Notes under the pieces: model-generated
What the model saw: the letters and a program-made list of their open reading frames with translations, nothing else
Told to the model about the DNA's origin: nothing
Databases searched by the model: none
Translations under genes and position numbers: made by a program
Shown: piece after piece, positions 34,995-41,141 of the stretch
Numbering within the stretch: the stretch's first letter is position 1
Layout of the letters: every line of letters begins with the position of its first letter
Assembly (NCBI GenBank): GCA_016280955.1
Contig: JAEEHV010000093.1
Location: forward strand, 1 to 49,566
Reading direction: 5' to 3'
Origin: Candidatus Gastranaerophilales bacterium
GTDB lineage: Bacteria; Cyanobacteriota; Vampirovibrionia; Gastranaerophilales; Gastranaerophilaceae
DNA length: 49,566 bases

Positions 34995-35415
34995 AATTGC
35001 CTAAATATTTTTTAGGATCGACAGGCATTTTATCTTCCCTAATTGTTATATGTAAATGTGGTCCGGAAGATATACCGGAGTTGCCTGATTTAGCAACAAC
35101 CTGACCTTGTTTAATCTTATCACCGACTTTAACATCAAAACTGCTTAAATGTCCATATTCACAAACAACATGTTTACCATTGATTATTCCGTGGTCGATA
35201 AAAACTCCATTTCCATAACCTCTCATGCCACCATTTGCTGCGGTTACAGTTCCGTCGGCCATAGCTTTAACCGGAGTACCAATAGGAATACCAATATCTA
35301 TACCCGAATGATTTGTAGTTGCACCTGCAACAGGTGCAGTTCTATATCCAAAATCACTTGTTATTTTACCTTCTACAGGTTTTATGTATTGCTTTTCATT
35401 TGTTTTATTTTCCAT
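34984..35415 (-). CDS. M23-family peptidase (toxin or lysin, cassette E)
   Basis: 143 aa, LytM/M23 zinc endopeptidase that would cut peptidoglycan cross-links. Zinc ligands: H and D in TNHSGIDIG near 38-46, and H-x-H in GPHLHITI near 118-125; the supporting GYGNGVFIDHG and YGHLSSFDVKVGDKIKQGQVVAKSGNSG are intact. ATG 35415 follows GGAGGAG; an in-frame TTG at 35463 belongs to the portal-derived leader. The domain fills the protein and has no signal peptide. It is preceded in frame by a portal-tail fragment and faces a truncated plus-strand gene, as a toxin cassette would. A role as a phage lysin is possible. Confidence 0.85.
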   Translation of the reverse strand: MENKTNEKQYIKPVEGKITSDFGYRTAPVAGATTNHSGIDIGIPIGTPVKAMADGTVTAANGGMRGYGNGVFIDHGIINGKHVVCEYGHLSSFDVKVGDKIKQGQVVAKSGNSGISSGPHLHITIREDKMPVDPKKYLGNFSN

Positions 35416-35553
35416 ATTGTCTCCTCCACGAATTGTTCTAAACAATCTGTTAATCAGGTTCAAAATAGTTTCATTATCTGCGTCTTGCGCAATTTGGTAT
35501 AAATCAGCTGATAGCTGATTCTCAGGGTTATTTATGCCTTTTTGTTCAAAGAT
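35416..35553 (-). pseudogene. Portal-tail fragment fused in frame to the M23 gene
   Basis: Open frame of 46 codons, starting after a TAA, reading IFEQKGINNPENQLSADLYQ and onward with no stop before the M23 ATG. The first residues match the portal FEQKG-x-N-P-E block. A portal gene that acquired this tail would end as a portal-M23 fusion unless the internal GGAGGAG-ATG is used. Confidence 0.7.
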
Positions 35554-35603
35554 TTAAGTTGTATGAATATGAAAATATATTTAAAATATATTAAAATTTA
35601 TGA

Positions 35604-35609
35604 TATAAT
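35604..35609 (+). promoter_or_regulatory. -10 box of the cassette D immunity gene
   Basis: TATAAT ends six bases before the ATG at 35616 and no ribosome site is present, so this gene too is probably read from a leaderless mRNA. No clear -35 box. Confidence 0.5.
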
Positions 35610-35615
35610 ATAATT

Positions 35616-35993
35616 ATGATATTTGATGCATGTAAAAATTTAATATATAAACTTAAGCAACAGAAATGGACACATATTGTCTTGCCTTTTTACTTATTAT
35701 ACCTTTTTTTATTTATTGCTAGCATAATATATGACATTACTATACATGACTTTTTTTTATCATATATAGCCATCATGTGTGGTGAGGCAGTCTGTCCATT
35801 ACTAATCTTTGTAACTATTGCTATTTACATATTATTAAAATTACTGTCAACAAAATTTAAAAATATTGATAAAACAAATAATAAATTTTTATTGCATAAT
35901 TTATTTTATAACCTGTTATGGTTAGTTGGAATGCTTACACTGTTATTTGGCTTATATATTTTTATTTTTCGTTATCTGCCTGCTATTTTTTAA
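35616..35993 (+). CDS. Four-TM immunity-like protein (cassette D)
   Basis: 125 aa with TM segments near residues 21-39, 47-60, 62-74 and 98-118. It is related to the 37428 protein: both have K-W near residue 17-19, a hydrophobic hairpin, and the shared core F-L-L-H-N-x-F-Y-N (NKFLLHNLFYN here, NHFLLHNQFYN there). Its 3' end overlaps by eleven bases the end of a toxin stub that is itself related to the toxin facing 37428. This co-variation is the best evidence in the window for toxin-immunity pairing. An integral membrane immunity protein suggests a toxin acting at the membrane or in the periplasm. Confidence 0.75.
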   Translation: MIFDACKNLIYKLKQQKWTHIVLPFYLLYLFLFIASIIYDITIHDFFLSYIAIMCGEAVCPLLIFVTIAIYILLKLLSTKFKNIDKTNNKFLLHNLFYNLLWLVGMLTLLFGLYIFIFRYLPAIF

Positions 35994-36084
35994 GTTTTAC
36001 TCTTATTGGAATCATTAGAGCATAATTACTTAATCTACCATTCTGCTGTTGCAGATAAGCATTTCTGATATATTCAGTAGTATT
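35983..36084 (-). pseudogene. Toxin C-terminal stub (cassette D), homologue of the 37924 toxin end
   Basis: About 34 codons ending in TAG at 35983. The segment IRNAYLQQQNGRLSNYALMI aligns with INNRAYEQQQANKLEPFYIDM near the end of the 37924-39387 protein. The stub is joined out of frame to a portal-tail fragment, so the rest of the toxin was deleted while its immunity gene was kept. Confidence 0.7.
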
Positions 36085-36335
36085 ATGCTTGGGGGTAAAT
36101 ACTTTGGGGTAAACTTGACAGTTGATTTTCAGGGTTCAAAACATTCCCCTCGCCACCTTGTGGGAGAGGGGTTAGGGGTGAGGGGTTATTTGCATTTATT
36201 TCAGCATTATTTACACCATTACTATTTACCCCTGCTCCAAGGAATCTTTCGGGGTTATCGACACCTTTTTGTTCAAAGTACCACAGGAAAATCTCCTGAA
36301 TATTCAGAGGAATAACTTGTGCAAATCGTTCATCA
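36083..36335 (-). pseudogene. Portal-gene 3' fragment (cassette D)
   Basis: Encodes a portal C-terminus (RFAQVIPLNIQEIFLWYFEQ, then KGVDNPERFLGAGVNSNGVN) through the same PSPLTPLPQGGEG insertion as the intact portal, then ENQLSSLPQSIYPQA and a stop. The first third is diverged from the intact portal and the last two thirds nearly identical, so this copy is a mosaic or a gene-conversion product. Confidence 0.85.
36148..36187. repeat. Copy of the CCCCTCGCC... GGTGAGGGG repeat
   Basis: A 40-base G/C-rich block in the otherwise AT-rich region, the same as at 41334-41373. From memory it resembles a dispersed 'CCCCTCACCCC...' repeat seen in many bacterial genomes. It sits within the portal-derived frame. 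Confidence 0.7.
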
Positions 36336-36360
36336 GAGTTTATAAACTGGTTATCATCTA

Positions 36361-36418
36361 AACAAAATACATAACAGCCCTTCTACCGATTGATTTTTTG
36401 TTTTTTTATGATAGTATA
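36361..36418 (+). promoter_or_regulatory. Cassette boundary and promoter (immunity gene C)
   Basis: TTGATT (36390-36395), 17 bases, TAGTAT (36413-36418). The 35 bases before it match 39663-39697 (AACAAAA-ACATAAC, then CTTC/CTTTC-ACCGATTG), so the two immunity genes carry a homologous upstream region. The next AT-rich block (36427-36449) is also present before the 37428 gene. Confidence 0.6.
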
Positions 36419-36475
36419 TTATTAATAATTATTTAATATAATTTCTAATAACATTTATATATAAAGGTAAATATT

Positions 36476-36754
36476 TTGCGAATAATTAAAAATCTTACTA
36501 AAAAAAAATATTTATTATTGGTTTTGTTTGTAAGTTTGATATGTGTAAATATTGCAATTGTAACAGTCCCAATATTTTTTTTCTTTTTTACGACAAGCAA
36601 TGATTTTGATACCTGCTTAGATACAGGATTCTGCAAGAGTGGTATAGAAATTAATACGGAATATGGCAAAGTAAAAATTGACAAACAAAATTGTCTAAAA
36701 TACAAATGGAAATGGTACGAAAAAGATAACGCTTGTTATTTAAATGGTAAATAA
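36476..36754 (+). CDS. Immunity-like membrane-anchored protein (cassette C)
   Basis: 92 aa. TTG start with AAAGG upstream. One long N-terminal TM (about 11-40, ending in a run of Phe) leads into a small periplasmic domain with four cysteines (DTCLDTGFCKSG; QNCLKYKWKWYEKDNACY). Small TM-anchored Cys-rich domains of this kind are seen beside toxin genes in other bacteria, as far as I recall; no search was done. Its 3' end lies eight bases from the end of the convergent toxin fragment at 36763. Confidence 0.65.
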   Translation: MRIIKNLTKKKYLLLVLFVSLICVNIAIVTVPIFFFFFTTSNDFDTCLDTGFCKSGIEINTEYGKVKIDKQNCLKYKWKWYEKDNACYLNGK

Positions 36755-36762
36755 TGCTAAAG

Positions 36763-37077
36763 TTACCATCTTTTTTGATATCGTTTTGGTAATCCATTTG
36801 GTTTTAAATGTTCTAATACTTCATAAGGAGGTTTTGTTGGATATTTTCGTCCTAATTCTCTACCTTCATTATTGGCTTTTTGATCTTCTAAAATATCCTT
36901 TTCACTAAACTCTCTCGTATATCCTTTTTCATGTATATTACGGTATCCGTCGTTCCATTCTCGCAAATCACTTATTATTTTTGCAACCGTGCTTCCTACA
37001 ATACATTGTTGTGCTGCTTCGTAATTTGCTTTTGCATGAAAGTATTTATCTGCTTTTTTTGTATCTGCATCTTTCAT
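36763..37077 (-). pseudogene. Toxin C-terminal domain, N-terminally truncated (cassette C)
   Basis: 104 codons, helical. Conserved-looking polar positions: DKYFHAKANYEAAQQ near 10-24, SDLREWNDGYRN near 36-47, and DQKANNEGRELGRKY near 64-78. This pattern (H-x-K-x-N, R-E-x-x-D, D-x-x-x-N-x-x-G) is one I associate with C-terminal toxin domains, but I cannot name the family. The ATG has no ribosome site, and 22 bases upstream lies a REP palindrome, so the gene was probably cut off from its N-terminal domain when this element arrived. Confidence 0.65.
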
Positions 37078-37098
37078 ATTATTGTAATTAGCATATAG

Positions 37099-37116
37099 GT
37101 CGGGTTTTAACCCGAC
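37099..37116. repeat. Solo REP palindrome
   Basis: The same 18-base palindrome with an ATAG flank as at the RAYT element ends (7592, 8176). It lies upstream of the truncated toxin fragment and suggests past activity of the RAYT here. Confidence 0.85.
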
Positions 37117-37186
37117 ACTATTTACTTGTTCACAACATTGAGGAATTTTAATATGAAAAAATTAGCAAATATATATCAAAAGTAGT

Positions 37187-37324
37187 AGGGTGGGAAATGC
37201 CGAAAATGTGGACTTTTAATAAAATCTTAATTGCATTCCCACCATATTTATACTAATCATAAAATTTGGTGGGAACGATTGTTTAATCTCTATCTCCATT
37301 GGAAAAAGGCGCATTTCCCACCCT
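37187..37324. mobile_element. MITE-like element of 138 bp
   Basis: Terminal inverted repeats AGGGTGGGAAATGC (37187-37200) and its complement at 37311-37324. Inside, GCATTCCCACCA and TGGTGGGAA form a second nested inverted repeat. No coding capacity. Non-autonomous; the mobilising enzyme is unknown. Confidence 0.65.
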
Positions 37325-37339
37325 GCTTGCTTTTTGTTA

Positions 37340-37368
37340 TTGGATTTTTTTTTAATATATGATAATAT
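37340..37368 (+). promoter_or_regulatory. Candidate promoter of immunity gene B
   Basis: TTGGAT (37340-37345), 17 bases, TAATAT (37363-37368). A near-palindrome (TTAGAAATTA ... TAATTTCTAA, 37374-37399) follows in the leader and could form a hairpin or an operator; a 23-base part of it is identical to 36427-36449. Confidence 0.5.
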
Positions 37369-37427
37369 AGCATTAGAAATTATTTAATATAATTTCTAAT
37401 GCTATTCATTCAAGAAAGTATACATAA

Positions 37428-37916
37428 ATGCTAAAAAACATTATTACCAAATTTAACAACTTTATCCAATGGACAAAAAAATGGCATGTTTGCCACATAT
37501 ATATAAATATATTTTTACCCATATTTATATATAGTTTGTTTTTTGTACTTAGAGATAAAAATATTCTTCAAGAGTTATTAGAAAATATAACATGTAGTGC
37601 TTTAATATTATATATTATGGCATATTATGCTTTATTAATAATATTACTAATATCTATAATTTCACACATTACACAAAAAAAGTTACATATCATAAATCAT
37701 TTTTTACTACATAATCAATTTTATAATAATTATTATTCATTTGGACTAATAATAATTATTTTTTGTTTATGTTATCCATTGTTTACTAATTTTCTATATT
37801 GTTTAATTTTTTTAATTTTTTATTTTTTTGCATTTTTAGTATTTTTAGCATTAAAAAAAATATTTTTTTTAACTATTGATATAATAATTAAAATGCTAAA
37901 ACACATAAAAGATTAG
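37428..37916 (+). CDS. Multi-TM immunity-like protein (cassette B)
   Basis: 162 aa, very hydrophobic, about four to five TM segments (near 25-42, 55-80, 100-117 and 120-145). Shares the K-W-x-H start and the core HFLLHNQFYN with the 35616 protein. The 3' end is seven bases from the convergent toxin end. Very AT-rich. A protein integral to the inner membrane next to a toxin suggests the toxin attacks the membrane or passes through it. Confidence 0.75.
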   Translation: MLKNIITKFNNFIQWTKKWHVCHIYINIFLPIFIYSLFFVLRDKNILQELLENITCSALILYIMAYYALLIILLISIISHITQKKLHIINHFLLHNQFYNNYYSFGLIIIIFCLCYPLFTNFLYCLIFLIFYFFAFLVFLALKKIFFLTIDIIIKMLKHIKD

Positions 37917-37923
37917 AATATAT

Positions 37924-39387
37924 TTATTTGTTTTTAATATGATTAATTTTACTAATATTAGGATTTGTAATTATTACAGGCATATCAATATAAAATGGTT
38001 CAAGTTTATTCGCTTGTTGTTGTTCATATGCTCTATTATTTATTCTCGCAATTTTGTTATATCCCCATACTTTTAAAGGATTTCTCATATTTCCATTAGA
38101 ATCATGCATTCGCAGCTTATCATTCCATTTTTCAAAATTGAATGGATCAACTAAGTTACCTGTTATTGAACCATCAGGATTAACTCTAGTATTCTTTATA
38201 TTTGCATTATGAATTGTTGCATACATACCGCGTTTTGAATTATCTAGCACATCATTCCACTGCAGAGGAAATGTTATTTTATCATTATAACTTTCTCCAT
38301 TTTTTATTTTATCGTAGTTTTCTGATACCCATTTTTGAAATGCATCAGAACTCATTGCATATTGATACAAACGAGATGTTTCTTTGGGAACTACTATCTT
38401 CTTGTCTTTCAGCTTTTCATTTATATCAGGAGCATTTACATCAAGTCCGTACATTTTAGCTAATTGTTCTTTGTAATAGTTGGATTTTTCAGGGTCTGTT
38501 ATATCTTGATAATTATATACATCATTTTCTTCTATAAATTTTGGAGTTAATGGTTCACCATCTTTCATTTTTAATGAATTTCTGTAATACTCATTTTCTA
38601 TTTCATTGTATATTGGCGCTTTGCTTGCAACTTTTTGGAATTTTGCCATGTTGCTTAGTCCTTTATATTTCGCCAGCATTTTTCTTAATTCTTCCAACAA
38701 TTTTTCATACATCTGTTTTAATTCTTCTTGGTTAAGAGATGTTTGGAGTTGGGGGAGTGATACCGGAGGTGTATTAGGTGTATCTGTTTGAGATAGAGTT
38801 GGAAAACTCTCTTCAAAAATTGGTTCGCTTTGAGTGTTTACGGTTGTTTTAGCTTTTATTATACTTTGCAAAATATCAGTTAAATCTTCATCACTCAATT
38901 CATAAGGAGTTTTCTGCCGTTCTTCGGGTTCTTCTTCATCAGGAATGTATATACTAGGCTCCGGTTCTTGCTCATCATCTTCTTCTGGCAAATATACATT
39001 TTCTTCAACACCGCCCTCTAAAACAATCGGTTCTTCTTCATTTTCTTCTTCAACAGGTGCATCGTCCATTGACATAAAGTATGGTTTATTAGGATTAAAT
39101 ACAAATGGAGGATATTTTTGTTTAGATATAAATGATTCGTCATAATCGTTTATACTTCCGTAAAAACCTCCCAGTTTTTGTCCGTTATTATCTGTGTATG
39201 AGTCTATCCAGCGTGTATTTGGAGAGTGCCTAAGTTCTTCATAATTTGGTATCCCCATATCGCTGTCTTGAGATAATATTGCAGGTTCGTTATCTAACAA
39301 ATCATTTAATGTCATTGCCAACAGTTCTTCAAGTGAATATATTCTGTTTTTTTTATTGTATCTGTTTATGTAATTTTTGAAACGCAT
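37924..39387 (-). CDS. Portal-linked polymorphic toxin-type protein (cassette B)
   Basis: 487 aa. Residues 1-85 are related to the start of the 40117 protein: M-(K/R)-F-K-N-Y, then NRIYS, an L-x-x-M helix, G-(V/I)-P, and a late (D/A)-S/Y-Y-T-x-x-(D/N)-G block. Residues 110-160 are acidic and disordered. Residues 215-245 are a coiled coil. The last 160 form the proposed toxin domain (WNDVLDNSKRGMYATIHNAN; VNPDGSITGNLVDPFNFEKW; NNRAYEQQQ). It begins two bases after the stop of a portal 3' fragment, exactly as the 40117 gene does after the intact portal. Intact, but probably silent unless moved behind the portal promoter. Confidence 0.7.
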   Translation of the reverse strand: MRFKNYINRYNKKNRIYSLEELLAMTLNDLLDNEPAILSQDSDMGIPNYEELRHSPNTRWIDSYTDNNGQKLGGFYGSINDYDESFISKQKYPPFVFNPNKPYFMSMDDAPVEEENEEEPIVLEGGVEENVYLPEEDDEQEPEPSIYIPDEEEPEERQKTPYELSDEDLTDILQSIIKAKTTVNTQSEPIFEESFPTLSQTDTPNTPPVSLPQLQTSLNQEELKQMYEKLLEELRKMLAKYKGLSNMAKFQKVASKAPIYNEIENEYYRNSLKMKDGEPLTPKFIEENDVYNYQDITDPEKSNYYKEQLAKMYGLDVNAPDINEKLKDKKIVVPKETSRLYQYAMSSDAFQKWVSENYDKIKNGESYNDKITFPLQWNDVLDNSKRGMYATIHNANIKNTRVNPDGSITGNLVDPFNFEKWNDKLRMHDSNGNMRNPLKVWGYNKIARINNRAYEQQQANKLEPFYIDMPVIITNPNISKINHIKNK

Positions 39388-39389
39388 CT

Positions 39390-39674
39390 CTATTTATCCT
39401 TTCTTGCTTTTCTGTTTCTTTTTAATTTTGCAATAATGTCTGATATGTCAGATTCTTTTTTTCCTGTTTTGGTTAATATTTTGCTTATTATTTGATTAAT
39501 TGGATTTTCAGGGTTTTGATTTGTTAATTGCTGAAACATATCAGCGGACGGGTTTGGGACAATATTTTCATTTACCCCGCTATTATTTACCCCTACCCCA
39601 AGGAATCTTTCGGGGTTATCGACTCCTTTTTGTTCAAAGATTGAAGCTTGGGTTTTCAACCTAACAAAACACAT
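39390..39674 (-). pseudogene. Portal-gene 3' fragment (cassette B)
   Basis: 95 codons. The first 12 residues are unrelated filler, then (S)IFEQKGVDNPERFLGVGVNN matches the portal. The last 60 residues are a different portal C-terminus (QLTNQNPENPINQIISKIL, then basic) without the 14-residue GC-rich insertion. It ends two bases before the ATG of the 39387 gene. Confidence 0.85.
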
Positions 39675-39720
39675 AACCGTCTTTCGACCGATTGCTTTTA
39701 TCTTATATTTACAGTATAAT
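39663..39720 (+). promoter_or_regulatory. Cassette boundary and promoter (immunity gene A)
   Basis: TTGCTT (39692-39697), 17 bases, TATAAT (39715-39720). The upstream 35 bases are homologous to 36361-36395. This is the start region of a cassette unit read on the plus strand. Confidence 0.65.
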
Positions 39721-39778
39721 TAATATTATTATTTAATATATTTACTATTTTATTTATTATAACAGAGTAGCATAAAAC

Positions 39779-40135
39779 ATGAAAAATAATTATAATAAAA
39801 AACATCTTTCTAAAATAATCAAAAAATTTGCAATTATTTTCTTTATTTTTATTTTCTTAACCCAACTGCAATCTTATTCTAACGATGAAATATTTGATGA
39901 TTACATAAAAGTTCCTAAATCAGTTGTAAATTATGCAAAAAGGCATAATTTACAACTTGAAACCGATAAATACGAAATAGAAAAAACGGATATTCCAAAT
40001 GGTGACAAATATAAATATATTTATCCATGTTCAAATAAAGACGGTAAAATATACGCAATTCTATATAAAAACAAATTTTGTATTGAAATAACTGAACCAA
40101 AAGTTCTTAACATTCTTTATATTGGAACTCGCTGA
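39779..40135 (+). CDS. Secreted immunity-like protein (cassette A)
   Basis: 118 aa. N-terminal signal peptide or anchor (about residues 14-34, IIFFIFIFLTQLQSYS). The mature domain of about 85 residues is polar with two cysteines (PCSNKDGK; NKFCIEI). The 3' end overlaps the toxin gene at 40117 by 19 bases. A periplasmic immunity protein would mean the papain-like toxin works in the periplasm or is blocked there. Confidence 0.7.
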   Translation: MKNNYNKKHLSKIIKKFAIIFFIFIFLTQLQSYSNDEIFDDYIKVPKSVVNYAKRHNLQLETDKYEIEKTDIPNGDKYKYIYPCSNKDGKIYAILYKNKFCIEITEPKVLNILYIGTR

Positions 40136-41139
40136 GAAGGTCGTGCTATTTTATTTAATACCTTTGGTTTTACAACTTTGTTATCTACTCGGAATAAATA
40201 TTGTGGATAATAATACATTTTATTTTCAGAAGTTTTATTAAAATTTATTTTATCAATATATTCCTTACCATATGTCTTTCCGTTTTGAGAATCATAGAAC
40301 ACCAACTCATTTTTGTCGTTTCGGGAAATATTTACTACATGTGCTAATGTTTCAGTGCCTTCTTTTGGCTGATACCACATTATGTACTCTTCATTTTTTC
40401 CAACTTTTGATTCTATATTTTTTAAACATTCTATAGAGTCATTTGAACTATATTTTTCAGGACGAGTAATATTACTGCCATCCGGATTTTCATAAGCATA
40501 ATATGGATATTTTTGTAATAATTTTGCTTCTTGCGAATCATTTTCTCTAACAGGTAAAGCTTCCAAATCGAATCCCATTTGCCTTGCTTTATAAACTGCA
40601 GAACAATATGTACAATTCAATTTATATCCATCATCATTACTATTATAGTTTGGGTTAACATTTGTACCGCCTGCTTTTTCTTTTGTCATCGGTTCGCCTC
40701 GTTTTACTCCTGCTACTTCATCAGGGTATAATCGTTTGTCTTTTTCTTCCTGTGTTTGTTCTGTTTTTTGTTCAGATTGTTTCTGCGCATTTACTTGCTC
40801 TCGGTGTGTGGAATTTTGTTCTTTATCATTTTCAAGATTTATATTATTTACATCTTCGCTCTGAGTTGAGTTATTATTTACAACTCCTCCGCCACTATTA
40901 GGTTTGCTTCTGTAATGAGCTTTTACTTCAGTTCCATCTTCCCTAGTGTATGCCTCAACATGTACGACATTCTCACTTGCCTGGAGTTCCTTTTCTGTCG
41001 GAACTCCCAGAACTCGGTATTGACCTAATACTTCTTGTTTATGTTTAATAAATTCGCCAAACGGCATATCATATAAATCTCTGTATGAATATATTCTGTT
41101 ATCATTTGTGTATGGATTTTTGTAGTTTTTAAACTTCAT
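40117..41139 (-). CDS. Portal-linked polymorphic toxin with papain-like fold (cassette A)
   Basis: 340 aa. Residues 1-85 are the conserved leader domain shared with the 37924 protein (FKNYKNPY; NRIYSYRDLYDM; VEAYTREDGTEVKAHYRS). Residues 85-140 are a disordered Gln/Glu/Asn linker. Residues 170-320 look like a papain-fold toxin domain (glutamine deamidase/peptidase type): N175-C176-x-x-C179, then ARQMGFDLEALPV, then A-H267-V-V-N and Y-D283-S-Q285. A Cys176-His267-Asp283 triad is proposed. It starts two bases after the portal stop, so it is translationally tied to the portal. MuF-type phage toxins in other phages also follow the portal gene, but the leader here does not resemble MuF. Confidence 0.75.
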   Translation of the reverse strand: MKFKNYKNPYTNDNRIYSYRDLYDMPFGEFIKHKQEVLGQYRVLGVPTEKELQASENVVHVEAYTREDGTEVKAHYRSKPNSGGGVVNNNSTQSEDVNNINLENDKEQNSTHREQVNAQKQSEQKTEQTQEEKDKRLYPDEVAGVKRGEPMTKEKAGGTNVNPNYNSNDDGYKLNCTYCSAVYKARQMGFDLEALPVRENDSQEAKLLQKYPYYAYENPDGSNITRPEKYSSNDSIECLKNIESKVGKNEEYIMWYQPKEGTETLAHVVNISRNDKNELVFYDSQNGKTYGKEYIDKINFNKTSENKMYYYPQYLFRVDNKVVKPKVLNKIARPSQRVPI

Positions 41140-41141
41140 TA

